Shown: piece by piece, positions 25,988 through 35,115 of the stretch
Layout: each line of letters opens with the position of its first letter
Numbering within the stretch: the stretch's first letter is position 1
DNA from: Nocardia cyriacigeorgica
GTDB lineage: Bacteria > Actinomycetota > Actinomycetes > Mycobacteriales > Mycobacteriaceae
Assembly: GCF_010858045.1 (NCBI RefSeq)
Contig: NZ_JAAGVC010000008.1
Span: forward strand, 1 to 64,000
DNA length: 64,000 nt
Direction of reading: 5' to 3'
Notes under the pieces: model-generated
What the model saw: the letters and a program-made list of their open reading frames with translations, nothing else
Database searches by the model: none
Told to the model about the DNA's origin: nothing
Program-made: the position numbers and the translations under genes

Positions 25988-27195
25988 AGCGCTGTCACCT
26001 CGCGGGTTTTGAACTCCAGCCGGGCGACCGTGCGGGCATGCACCTCGTCGGGTCCATCGGCGATGCTGACCCAGCGCGCGGTGCGATAGAGCTCGGGTAG
26101 CCGGAAGTCGTCGGTGAGACCCGCCGCACCGAATGCCTGGATCGCCTGATCGGTAACCTTTCGCGCCATCCGAGGCACGGCGACCTTGATCATCGCGACC
26201 TTGGCAAGAGCTGCCTTGATACCGCGGTTGTCGATCGTATCGGCGGCGTCGAGCGTCAAGAGGCGGGCCATGTCGATATCGATGCGGGCCTGCGCTACTT
26301 GCTGCTGCCAATGCTCATTGTCCGACAACCGTCGACCGAAAGCGGTGCGGTCGAGCAGTCGATCACACATCGCCTCGAGCGCCCGCTCGGCCAGCCCGAT
26401 CGTGCGCATGCAGTGATGGATCCGACCGGGACCGAGCCGGCCCTGCGAGATCTCGAACCCCCGCCCCTCGCCGAGAATCACGTTCTCGGCCGGCACGCGT
26501 ACGTTGTCGAGCTCGACCTCGGCGTGACCGGTATAGCCCTCGAGTACTCCGAGTACGGGCAGCGGGCGCACGATCCTGACACCGGGAGCGTCGGGCTCCA
26601 CCAGAATCTGGGTGTGCTGGGCGTGCCGCGGGCCGTCGGTGCTCGAGCGTCCCATGACGATCCAGATCGAGCAAGCAGGGTTGAGAACACCGGTCGCAAA
26701 CCACTTGCGGCCGTTTATCACATAGGAATCACCGTCGCGCGTGATCGTCGTCTCGATGTTGGTCGCGTCCGAGGAGGCAACATGCGGCTCGGTCATCAGG
26801 TATGCCGAGCGGATCTCACCGGCGAGCAACGGCACCATCCAGCGCTGCTTCTGCTCCTCGGTACCGTACTTCCAGAGCAGCTCCATGTTTCCCGTGTCCG
26901 GGGCGCTGCAGTTGAAAACCTCTGCTGCCCAGAGGGTTCGGCCCATCGCCTCGGCCAACGGCGCATACTCGAGATTGCTCAGTCCCGCGCCCACTTCCGG
27001 GTCGGGGAGGAACAAGTTCCACAGGCCGGCGGCCCGAGCCTTGGCAGCGAGTTCGGTAACGACGGGTGGTGTCGACTTGTTCTCGGTCCGGATCTCCGCG
27101 TCCCATTGTTTCTCCGCGGGCTGCACGTGTTCGTCCATGAAAGCACGCACACGGTGCAGCAGGTCGTCCGGAGGGGTGATGTCCCGTAATGACAT
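25984..27195 (-). CDS. ACAD10/ACAD11-like acyl-CoA dehydrogenase
   Basis: A 403-aa FAD-dependent acyl-CoA dehydrogenase of the ACAD10/11 group. It shares with human ACAD11 (from memory) FNCSAPDTGNME, EPHVASSDATNIE, VINGRKWF, ILGEGRGFEISQGRLGPGRI and HHCMRTIGLAERALE, and ends with FGAAGL and ADGPDEVH. ACAD11 and bacterial LvaC act on 4-phosphoacyl-CoAs, eliminating phosphate to give the 2-enoyl-CoA (known for those proteins; inferred here). An APH-type kinase and an SDR are encoded just upstream in the same operon, 8 nt from the SDR stop, matching the parts that are fused or linked in ACAD11 and lva systems. Confidence 0.9.
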   Translation of the reverse strand: MSLRDITPPDDLLHRVRAFMDEHVQPAEKQWDAEIRTENKSTPPVVTELAAKARAAGLWNLFLPDPEVGAGLSNLEYAPLAEAMGRTLWAAEVFNCSAPDTGNMELLWKYGTEEQKQRWMVPLLAGEIRSAYLMTEPHVASSDATNIETTITRDGDSYVINGRKWFATGVLNPACSIWIVMGRSSTDGPRHAQHTQILVEPDAPGVRIVRPLPVLGVLEGYTGHAEVELDNVRVPAENVILGEGRGFEISQGRLGPGRIHHCMRTIGLAERALEAMCDRLLDRTAFGRRLSDNEHWQQQVAQARIDIDMARLLTLDAADTIDNRGIKAALAKVAMIKVAVPRMARKVTDQAIQAFGAAGLTDDFRLPELYRTARWVSIADGPDEVHARTVARLEFKTREVTAL

Positions 27196-27203
27196 ATCGC
27201 TCC

Positions 27204-27938
27204 TCAGCGAAGGGTGGATCCACCATCTACCAGGAGCATCTGCCCGGTGATGTATGACGATTGGAAGGAGGCGAGGAACAGTGCCGCAGCGCCCATTTCC
27301 TCGACAGTGCCCCAGCGACGAAGTGGGATCTTCGCCAACGAGGCGGTGTAGACGTCCTCGCGTTCACGACTTGTCGCCGTCAGCCGGGTCGCGACGAAAC
27401 CGGGTGCGATGCCGTTGACGCGAATGCCGTCACGGGCCCACGCATCGGCGAGCGACTTGGTGAGTGTGCGAAGGGCGCCCTTGCTGGCGCTGTACGCCGG
27501 CTGGCCGGGTGTCGAAATGAAAGAGGATGTCGAGCCGACATTCACCACCGCACCGCCGGCTGCGGCGAGGTCGTCGTGAAATCGCACGCAGCATCGCATC
27601 ACGCCGTTGAGATTGACGTCGACCACCCGCGCGAACGTCGCCGGTTCGTATTCGGCGCGGCCGTAAGCGACGGTTCCGACGCTGTTGACCAGGATGGCGA
27701 CCCTGACACCGGGATCGAACTCTGCGACAGCCTCGGCCGAACTGACATCCAGGCAGTGATAGGTGAGGCCATCCAGATCGGAACCGTCGACGTCCGCATA
27801 ATTCGCGGCAGCCGGCCGCGTCCCGGTGACGTGGACAGTGGCGCCCTGGGCGAGGAACGCTCGTGCGATACCGTTGCCGATCCCGCTCGACCCTCCGGTC
27901 ACCAGAACGGGCACGTCGGCGAGTCCTAGATCGAGCAT
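27204..27938 (-). CDS. Short-chain dehydrogenase (LvaD-like position)
   Basis: A 244-aa classical SDR: cofactor loop TGGSSGIGNGIARAF, ILVNSVG in place of NNAG, Ser in VGSTSSF, and YSASK. Probably interconverts a hydroxyacyl and ketoacyl group. ATG at 27938 with GAGAGGTGG upstream. It overlaps the kinase gene by 13 nt and is followed 8 nt later by the ACAD11-like gene, so the three are coupled. Confidence 0.88.
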   Translation of the reverse strand: MLDLGLADVPVLVTGGSSGIGNGIARAFLAQGATVHVTGTRPAAANYADVDGSDLDGLTYHCLDVSSAEAVAEFDPGVRVAILVNSVGTVAYGRAEYEPATFARVVDVNLNGVMRCCVRFHDDLAAAGGAVVNVGSTSSFISTPGQPAYSASKGALRTLTKSLADAWARDGIRVNGIAPGFVATRLTATSREREDVYTASLAKIPLRRWGTVEEMGAAALFLASFQSSYITGQMLLVDGGSTLR

Positions 27939-28948
27939 GCGGCCACCTCTCGTTGTGCTTGCCGGATGAGTCCCATCGAGGTCCGATGAAATTGCCTGCC
28001 GAGCTCGGCCGATGCCTCTCCGCGTTCTGCGCGTACCGACGTACCTTCGAGCAGCACCGCCAACCGGAACGCCGCGAGCACCTTGAACCACGGCAGCGCG
28101 TCGACACTTCGTCCCGTCTTCTCCGCATAGCGGTCGACGATCTCCGATTCGGTGGCCAGCCCGGCGAGGGGTGAAACCGGCATGATGTTGCCGAAAGCGT
28201 CGTTCCCTTCGGTCCCGGGCCAGCACACCAAGAATTGGGCAAGATCCAGGAGAGGGTCCCCGATCGTGGCCAGTTCCCAGTCGACGATGGCGGTCACATC
28301 CCCGGTCTCGGGTGCCAGCACAAGGTTGCCCAGGTGGAAATCGCCGTGCACGATTCCTTTCGATTCGGTTGTGGGGCAATTCTCTTGAAGCCAACCCGCC
28401 AGTGTCGACACCGCAGTCGCCGGCAGTGCGTGAGCCGGCTCGTACGAATCGAGCTGCCACTGCCACCGCGATACCTGGCGTTCGACGAAACTCCCGGGAC
28501 GTCCGAGGTCGGCGAGCCCCACAGCGGCGTAGTCCACGGCAGCGAGTTCGGCGAGCGCTTCCGCTGCGGCGAGACCGACGCGCCGGACCCGCTCCGGCGC
28601 GTCGGTGAAGCCCGGCGGCCACCCCGATGGCGCGCTGAAGCCGTCGATTTCCTCCATGAGGTAGAACGCGCTACCGGTCAGAGCGGTATCGAGTTCGGCA
28701 GCTACCAGTCGAGGATGCGGAACGGCCGTGCCGCCGAGTGCGGCAAGGATCCGCGCCTCGCGCCGCATGGTGTCGTCGCTATTGGGCCGCTTGACCTCTG
28801 GCGGCATCCGCAAGACGAATCGATGTCCGCCGCGTCCGAGGCTCAACAGCTGATTCTGGGTGCCGCCACTCAACGCCCGGACGTCAGCGATCGTCCCGGC
28901 GCCGACGCGGTGTTTGTCCATCCATTCGATAAGCCAGGTAGGTTCCAT
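27926..28948 (-). CDS. APH-fold kinase, ACAD10/11 kinase-domain type
   Basis: A 340-aa phosphotransferase of the aminoglycoside phosphotransferase (APH) fold. The catalytic loop is VHGDFHLGNL and the metal-binding DWE is in IVDWELATIGDP; the N-lobe contains HRFVLRMPPEVK. This subgroup forms the N-terminal kinase half of ACAD10/11 and includes LvaA, which phosphorylates the 4-hydroxyl of hydroxyacyl-CoAs. First gene of the four-gene operon reading leftward. Antibiotic resistance is an unlikely role given the neighbours. Confidence 0.87.
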   Translation of the reverse strand: MEPTWLIEWMDKHRVGAGTIADVRALSGGTQNQLLSLGRGGHRFVLRMPPEVKRPNSDDTMRREARILAALGGTAVPHPRLVAAELDTALTGSAFYLMEEIDGFSAPSGWPPGFTDAPERVRRVGLAAAEALAELAAVDYAAVGLADLGRPGSFVERQVSRWQWQLDSYEPAHALPATAVSTLAGWLQENCPTTESKGIVHGDFHLGNLVLAPETGDVTAIVDWELATIGDPLLDLAQFLVCWPGTEGNDAFGNIMPVSPLAGLATESEIVDRYAEKTGRSVDALPWFKVLAAFRLAVLLEGTSVRAERGEASAELGRQFHRTSMGLIRQAQREVAACSI

Positions 28949-29243
28949 AGCCCTAGATCAGTCTCGATCCGGCATCAATCCGGATAACAATTCGGGTTTC
29001 GGGGCCGGGGCGGGCTTGCCGCACCACACCCGGTGGCGGGAACGCTACCACGCCGCAGCTCAAATAGATATATCATTGCGCTGATTACACTCTTGATGCC
29101 GCTTCACGGGCCGGACTCGAGGACGAGAACCGAGGCCGGGTAGCCTCGGCGCCCCGCCGTGGTCGACCGGCCGGCATCATGGCTGCTACGGAGTCAGCGG
29201 AAGGCGGTTCCACAGCCGACCGGAACAGCTGCTCCCGTGTTCG

Positions 29244-30848
29244 TCACGACCATTCTTTCGTGAGGGGCGCGGACGCGGTGCCCTGAGCCACACATCCTGT
29301 GTCGTCCCTCGATTCGCTGGACGACCGGTCGGCCGGCGACTCCGTACCCGAATCCTGCCGGTCGACGAGGTTCTTGGAAGCCTCGCGGCGAAGGGTCTGC
29401 CCGACGTCCTTGTCGGCCCGGGTGGATCGCAGAACGGCCGCCGCGATGACCCCGACAACTGTGATCCCGATCGGGATCACCATGCCGGCCCCGAAGGCCG
29501 CTGAGTTGTAGACGGTGACACCCGTCGTTGGATCCACTGTTCCTAGCGCGTTCATCACAGCGAACACAGCTACCGAAATGATCGACGTCAGAAGATTCGC
29601 GGACAGCGATACCGTCGAGGACATGACCGCCTGCCGTTCCGGCTTTATGACGCGAATGACCATCATGTAGGCGGTGATCATGGCCATGGCGCCGCCGAGA
29701 TTGACGGTGAACACGGTGACGATGAACAGCGGCACCGTTGTCCTGGCGAAAACACCGATGACGAATCCGCCGATCACGAGAACCAGTGTCCACATGGCAG
29801 TCGTGCCGGGCGACTTCTTCCGTAGCACGAATGCGGTCGCCCAACCGGCGATTCCGGTGGCCAATGCGGCGACGGCCGCTATCTGCGTCTGGTGTTGAGG
29901 AGTGAGCCCCAATCCGCCGACAGCCGTCGGCGAGAGCGCGAACACAGGGAGAAAGGCCTGGGTCCACGCGGTCATGGCGGTACCGATAGCGGCGGACAAG
30001 AGCATCATCGAGATGGGCACGCTGGTGAGTTCGCGGAGGTCGACCAACGGATAGTCACTACGGCCGGCCTGGGCGAACCAGGCGATCAGCAGCAGGATTC
30101 CGGCGATGGCGGCCCCGACGACTCGCGGCGACCCCCACCCCCACGTCGGCCCGAAACTGACGGCGACCAGAACGAGGGCGACGCCACCGCCGAGCAGCGT
30201 GGCACCGACGAAGTCGATCCTTCCGGCCCGTTCGCGGATCGACGATTCGGGCACAAACGTCAACACCAGCACGAGAAGGACAACCGACATGATCGCGGGG
30301 AGCCAGAAGACATTTCTGAAGCCCAGACGCTCGATGAGGTCGCCGGCGAAGACCTGGAGGGGCACGCCGAGCAACCCGGCACCAGTGATGGCGACCGAGG
30401 CCGCCAACGGCATGATCCGGGTCGGGAAGATGTCTCGGCACAGCGATGGCACCAGGAACGGGAATGTCAGTATCGGCGCCTGAAGGACTCGTCCGAGCAG
30501 AAGTAGGCCGAAAGTCGGCGCGAACGCACTCACGACAAACCCTACGGACGCCACGGTAAGGGCGATCGCGATGAGCCGACGTTTTCCATACCGATCGGCA
30601 AGGGTGCCCGTCATCGGGGCCAGCAGCGCTGCTACCAGGAAGTAGAGTGTCGGGACCCACGCAATCTGCGACGTCCGGTAGTGCTCGCCGATCTGCGGTA
30701 GGGCGTTCAGTACGTACACCGAGGCCATCAATCCCAACTCCGCCAAGAAGACCAGGATAGTCAGCAGAATGACGTAGCGAGCATTCCAGCCGCCAGGGCG
30801 GTAGGTATCACTGACCGCGGCGTCGACGTCCGAAGGAAGAGAAGGCAT
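29244..30848 (-). CDS. MFS transporter, 14-TM DHA2-like
   Basis: A 534-aa major facilitator with about 14 hydrophobic helices and the loop 2-3 signature GTLADRYGKRR; the C-terminal 55 residues are hydrophilic. Probably a proton-coupled exporter or an uptake system for the island's substrate or an intermediate; direction cannot be read. The ATG at 30848 lies 1 nt after the stop of a small upstream ORF. Confidence 0.85.
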   Translation of the reverse strand: MPSLPSDVDAAVSDTYRPGGWNARYVILLTILVFLAELGLMASVYVLNALPQIGEHYRTSQIAWVPTLYFLVAALLAPMTGTLADRYGKRRLIAIALTVASVGFVVSAFAPTFGLLLLGRVLQAPILTFPFLVPSLCRDIFPTRIMPLAASVAITGAGLLGVPLQVFAGDLIERLGFRNVFWLPAIMSVVLLVLVLTFVPESSIRERAGRIDFVGATLLGGGVALVLVAVSFGPTWGWGSPRVVGAAIAGILLLIAWFAQAGRSDYPLVDLRELTSVPISMMLLSAAIGTAMTAWTQAFLPVFALSPTAVGGLGLTPQHQTQIAAVAALATGIAGWATAFVLRKKSPGTTAMWTLVLVIGGFVIGVFARTTVPLFIVTVFTVNLGGAMAMITAYMMVIRVIKPERQAVMSSTVSLSANLLTSIISVAVFAVMNALGTVDPTTGVTVYNSAAFGAGMVIPIGITVVGVIAAAVLRSTRADKDVGQTLRREASKNLVDRQDSGTESPADRSSSESRDDTGCVAQGTASAPLTKEWS

Positions 30849-30849
30849 A

Positions 30850-31092
30850 TCAGTACCCCATCGCCGATCTGGCCCGCCCGCATTCCGCGGTACGCACGGC
30901 CGAGAAGAACTTCGTGAAGACGGCGGCAGGGGCTCGCCTCTTCGCCACCGCGTCGCCTGGTAGCCACCGCGCCGCCTCCGCGCGCCGCATCGGCGCCCAA
31001 CGCAACGTCTTTTCCAACCTGCCCACGGCAACCTCCATGTTCGATACGAGGATGACTCCCCGGCGCAGCCGAACCAACAGTGCGGAAATCAC
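30850..31092 (-). CDS. Possible small ORF coupled to the MFS gene
   Basis: An 80-aa basic ORF without recognisable domain, ending 1 nt before the MFS start, which could allow translational coupling. No good ribosome-binding site is seen; a shorter version could start at 31038. May be a leader ORF or chance. Confidence 0.3.
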   Translation of the reverse strand: MISALLVRLRRGVILVSNMEVAVGRLEKTLRWAPMRRAEAARWLPGDAVAKRRAPAAVFTKFFSAVRTAECGRARSAMGY

Positions 31093-31246
31093 ATTCGACG
31101 CCGGCGGAAGCCAGCTGCTCAGGGAATGCCAGCGGAATAATGCTCAGTAGGTTCGGACTGAGGCGGCAAGCACGCACATACAGATAGTCCGCTCGAGAAG
31201 CGTGATCATCATGTCCTGGTCGTGCACACCGTCGCCGGGCTTTGCG

Positions 31247-31314
31247 CCGGGCGAGCCGCCTGCGGGCCATCGTATACCCGAAACCACCGAACATATATAG
31301 GTTTAACTTGATTC
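31247..31314 (+). repeat. 68-bp promoter repeat, copy A
   Basis: This 68-nt block matches 45716-45783 at 60 of 68 positions, including an unbroken run GCGGGCCATCGTATACCCGA and more. It ends in TATAGGTTTAACTTGATTC (31296-31314), the best form of the recurring island element. It sits between the leftward MFS gene and the rightward kinase gene. Confidence 0.8.
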
Positions 31315-31731
31315 TTCTTAAATGAGGTCGCGCGGCCGGTTGATGGCGAGGGCCCGCCTTCGCTGTCGAACCGGCGGAACGGGGATTCGTCGTCACGTCG
31401 GTCAAAGAGGCAACACCCGTCGATGCGAGCGGATCGGCAACACGCGGCGCAGACGGGCGGTGGCTTCACGCTTCCACACTCTTCCGCGCGGCGTCGCGCC
31501 GGATCGATCCGAACAACGGTCGCGTGCGCGCATGCAAGATCGCCCCCCGATATCACCGAGACCCGCTGCGGCACCGTGGCATCCATGTCGGCGGCCACCA
31601 GCATCGACGCCGGAAGCGGGCGACGCACGGTGAGGGCGCGTGCCCACCTGGCCGACAGAAGGTCACTTCGACCGAAACCCTCCAGACCGTTGACAGACAC
31701 TGTGACCCAGCCTACATTCAGACCAACCATC

Positions 31732-31752
31732 TATAGGTTTAGACAGTTAGAC
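31732..31752 (+). promoter_or_regulatory. TATAGG element, second copy in the 31-32 kb gap
   Basis: TATAGGTTTAGACAGTTAGAC, about 190 nt upstream of the second kinase gene. The surrounding 31093-31924 holds no convincing gene apart from this and the repeat at 31247. Confidence 0.5.
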
Positions 31753-31924
31753 AGCTAGGGAGAGCCCTAATTGACGAGCTCAGGGTCGAAATCGCTCGAG
31801 CCAATAGGTGCCCAGCACCCTTCGCCGAGCATGGACTTTCTGATCCGGACGGAGGCCGCGTCTCGCCGATCGCACCCAGCGGAGCCTGCGCGGGCGAGTC
31901 GAGCAGGAGCCATTCGCGCTAGAA

Positions 31925-32974
31925 GTGGACGGTACTAGGGTGACCTCGATAGATATCAGCGATGTGCTTGTTCGCCTCGAGCGGTTGCTTCATGCACAGT
32001 TGCCGGACGCCGAAAAGGTCACCGTAACCGAGGGTGAGCAGATCACCGGTGGATTCAGCGCGGTTACAATAAAAGCGAAGGCGTCGATAGACGGTGTAAC
32101 GCAGAAATTCGTGGTTCGTAGAGACCCACCGCCGGGCCAGCGCGCGAATACATTCGACAGAGAACGCGAATGGGCCATACTTCGAGCTCTTACCGGCGTG
32201 GTGTCGGTGCCCCTTCCGGCCACGCGGTTCTATGACGACGGCACCTACTTCGACAGTCCCACGATCGTTGTCGACTTCGTCGAGGGAGAGCCCCTTCTCC
32301 GCACCCTTCAGAGCGCGTCGGATGAATTCGCCGACCGCGCGGCCGATGATTTCGCCGACCTCATCGCAATGGTCCACGACACGAACGTCGCTGCTCTTCC
32401 CGCAGACTTCGGGCATCCGGGCTCGTGGGACGACCACATCGACGCATCCATCGAGGGGTGGCGGCGCGCAGAAGAGGCCCTGCCTGCCAGGGATCCGTTT
32501 TTTCGCTTCGTTGCTTCATGGCTCGACAAACACCGGCCTCCACCGGTGCCACTATGTCTCGATCATGGAGACATTCAGGCGGGCAATATCCTCGTGACCC
32601 CCGACGCCGACTTCGTCGTCGTGGACTGGGAATGTGCACACATCGGGGACCCACGCGAAGACCTCGGTTGGTCGTGGATGATGGAGGCATTGGCACCCCC
32701 CGCAATCGTCGGCCGGAACATCGAAGCTTTTTGCGCGCGGTACCGCAAGCGCACCGGACTCTCCGAGGATCAGATCAATCCTGCAACCCTCGCGTACGGC
32801 GCTTTGCTCGGCTTCGGCCGCATGGTCGGATCGTCCTGCGGGACGATTTCGGCGGCTGCGGAAGGTAATAATCGCTCCATCATCACGGCGTACTCCGCTA
32901 CCAGCTTTCCAGGAATACATAGTCGGTGGCTGTCGATGATCAAAATCAGCGAGGAATGGCAAGCACGCAGATGA
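31925..32974 (+). CDS. Second APH-fold kinase (LvaA-like)
   Basis: A 349-aa phosphotransferase with the N-lobe KFVVRRDPPPG, catalytic loop LDHGDIQAGNIL and metal-site VVDWECAHIGDP. It is related to but clearly different from the kinase at 27926. Start GTG 31925 or 31940, neither with a strong ribosome-binding site. Its TGA overlaps the ATG of the next gene (ATGA). The partner gene order kinase then small protein copies lvaA-lvaB of Pseudomonas, so hydroxyacyl-CoA phosphorylation is the best guess. Confidence 0.85.
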   Translation: MDGTRVTSIDISDVLVRLERLLHAQLPDAEKVTVTEGEQITGGFSAVTIKAKASIDGVTQKFVVRRDPPPGQRANTFDREREWAILRALTGVVSVPLPATRFYDDGTYFDSPTIVVDFVEGEPLLRTLQSASDEFADRAADDFADLIAMVHDTNVAALPADFGHPGSWDDHIDASIEGWRRAEEALPARDPFFRFVASWLDKHRPPPVPLCLDHGDIQAGNILVTPDADFVVVDWECAHIGDPREDLGWSWMMEALAPPAIVGRNIEAFCARYRKRTGLSEDQINPATLAYGALLGFGRMVGSSCGTISAAAEGNNRSIITAYSATSFPGIHSRWLSMIKISEEWQARR

Positions 32975-33426
32975 ACAACCAGATACCAATTCAACATCTG
33001 CTCCACACAGTTGCGGAGACGCTGCGAACTCGAGTAGCGCCAGACGTCTCCAGCGCGGCAGCGACGGCCGCATTGCAAATGGCGGCAGGCATCGTAGATA
33101 GTGTCGCCGACCGCAGCGAACGAGAAACCGAGATCATGCGCACACAGATACCTCGAATAGAGACGTTGGCGAAAGAGATCGTCAGCAGTGGTCTCGACGC
33201 CGGCCCGCTGCCAGAGTTGCTCCGCGAGTACGAAACGGGTAAGACTTCCGGCCGAGACTCGCTGCACGATGACTACAACGCTGCCACCGCGGTTTTCATC
33301 GCATGCATCGAGGTGACAATCGGTCGCGACGACGCGTTCGAGGCGAAAACGCGCGCGGTTCTCGAAGAAATGCTGCTCGACGAGATCGGCGAGGATCCGT
33401 CTATGGCGCTTGTGGGGCGCGGATGA
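32971..33426 (+). CDS. Small kinase-partner protein (LvaB/DUF6285-like)
   Basis: A 151-aa, mainly helical soluble protein without signal or membrane segment (HLLHTVAETLRTRVAPDVSS, AALQMAAGIVDSVADRSERE). Size, helical layout and position directly behind an APH-type kinase resemble LvaB, which supports LvaA activity in levulinate catabolism; the family link is from memory and not proven. ATGA overlaps on both sides couple it to the kinase and to the LLM gene. The ATG at 32956 is an alternative start. Confidence 0.65.
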   Translation: MNNQIPIQHLLHTVAETLRTRVAPDVSSAAATAALQMAAGIVDSVADRSERETEIMRTQIPRIETLAKEIVSSGLDAGPLPELLREYETGKTSGRDSLHDDYNAATAVFIACIEVTIGRDDAFEAKTRAVLEEMLLDEIGEDPSMALVGRG

Positions 33427-34511
33427 ACGCCCCCGTAGTTCTCGATGATTTCAGTGCTTGCGTACTGTCCGGGCGCGTCGCATCAACAGAAGGCGGTGAA
33501 TCTCGGACGGACCGAACCGTTGAGCAGGGGTTGGCGGATGCGGTAGAGGCCGAGCAACTCGGTTTCCGTCGCATCCTGGTTCCTGAGCGGTACAACCTCA
33601 AGGAGGCGGGGGCCTTCCTCGGGGGCGTGGGCGCTCTAACGTCGCGTATCGGTTTCGGCACCGGGGCGATGGGGGTGCGGTCGCGCCACCCATTGGTCGC
33701 AGCGGGCATGGCCGCAACCATGCAAGCGGCCTACGGGCCGCGATTCGTTCTGGGCTTGGGTCGCTCCCTCGACCTGCTGCTGGGTAAGCCGGGGCATGCT
33801 TCGTATCAGGAAATGATCGATTTCTCTACCATTCTCAAGCAGCTCTGGCGTGGGGAAACTGTGACTTACGAGGGCCCAGCCGGGAAGTTCGATGAGATCT
33901 CACTCGGTGACGTGCACCCAGGACCACCTCCCGAGATCTGGATTACGATGCTGGGCGGACCGCTGGGGTCGGAGGCCGCGGCGAATCCGGCGTTCGATGG
34001 CGTCTTGTTGTACAACATGATGACTCCTGAGGCCACGCACTTGGCGGTGTGGCGGATACACCGCGCCTGCGAGAAGGCCGGCCGGGATCCATCGACTATT
34101 CGGATCTGCCAGCCGGTTGTGACCGCGCCGGATATGGATGATTACGAAACGCGGGCCTTGGCACATGCGCGGTTTCTCACCTACATTTCCCAACCACGCG
34201 AGTTCATGGCCATCGCGATGAATGGATGGGATCGCGATATCGCATTCGGCATACGGGACCAGATATTTGCCATGATGCAGGGGCAGAATGCCGACCTGGC
34301 CTTTCACCGTGAGCAGCTGATCGAACAGACTCGGCTGGTACCGGACTCGTGGGTACGGGACTCATGTGCAACCGGCTCCAGCCGGGACTGCTTCGAGATG
34401 CTCCGTGAGTACAGGCGGGCCGGAGCTGATGAGATCCTGACATACGGCAGTTCTCCCGGGCAGAACGCCGGGATCGTAGCCCTCTGGAAGGAGGCAGCAA
34501 GCGCTGTGTGA
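33423..34511 (+). CDS. LLM-class flavin/F420-dependent oxidoreductase
   Basis: A 362-aa luciferase-like TIM-barrel enzyme. Family features are EAEQLGFRRILVPERY, RIGFGTGAMGVRSRHPLVAA, RFVLGLGRS and PEIWITMLGGPLGSEAA. Members use F420 or FMN; actinomycetes mostly use F420 for alcohol or ketone conversion. The ATG overlaps the preceding TGA. Last gene of the kinase 2 operon. Confidence 0.86.
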   Translation: MNAPVVLDDFSACVLSGRVASTEGGESRTDRTVEQGLADAVEAEQLGFRRILVPERYNLKEAGAFLGGVGALTSRIGFGTGAMGVRSRHPLVAAGMAATMQAAYGPRFVLGLGRSLDLLLGKPGHASYQEMIDFSTILKQLWRGETVTYEGPAGKFDEISLGDVHPGPPPEIWITMLGGPLGSEAAANPAFDGVLLYNMMTPEATHLAVWRIHRACEKAGRDPSTIRICQPVVTAPDMDDYETRALAHARFLTYISQPREFMAIAMNGWDRDIAFGIRDQIFAMMQGQNADLAFHREQLIEQTRLVPDSWVRDSCATGSSRDCFEMLREYRRAGADEILTYGSSPGQNAGIVALWKEAASAV

Positions 34512-35115
34512 TGGTCTGCTGCGGCCGTCACATGGACGACGGCCCGAGTGACCCCAGCGGCGTTGAGGGCATTCTGTTCTGGCCTGCCGGCATCTCCTAC
34601 GTTTCGCTGGTGTCCAGGCTGAGATCGCGGGCAGTACGAGCGATTTCATCTGTTGCGCCGTGAAGAGAGGGCGAGAAGCCTTGGCCGACAACGCATATGC
34701 AAACTTTCGCTCAACCAGATAGAGGTTGACCGCTACTCGCCGTGCGCCGTGCATCATTCGTGGCTTGCGCGGCCTCCTGGAGACACCTGCACATGGGGCC
34801 AGGTGCGCAAGCGCTCGATGGAGGTCGACCAGATGAATCCGCACGTGGCCGTGCCCTCGAGGGGCAATCGCCGACGAGATCGGCCACCCGGTTCTCGGTC
34901 GATATCCCATCGCCGCAGCTCCACTGTCGAGCCACGGCGCGCCCGAACATCAGCGGTGCCCAACGGACAGCACTCGCGGGTCGGCGCTATCCCTACCGCG
35001 CCGGGAGGCACCGGACCGATCACGGCTGCACCGGATGATCCGAACCCCTAGCCACCTCGAACCAGCAACGCCAATTCAGGAGCGCCTTCAAGGACGAGGG
35101 CAGAAAGAGGAGAAA
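34512..35115. other. Gene-poor stretch
   Basis: About 600 nt with mutually overlapping ORFs on both strands, none with a ribosome-binding site or family likeness. I see no gene. Confidence 0.35.

Noticed and set aside
27926..28948. Aminoglycoside resistance gene
   Set aside because: The APH fold is shared by many metabolic kinases; the operon with an ACAD11-like dehydrogenase and SDR points to acyl-CoA metabolism.
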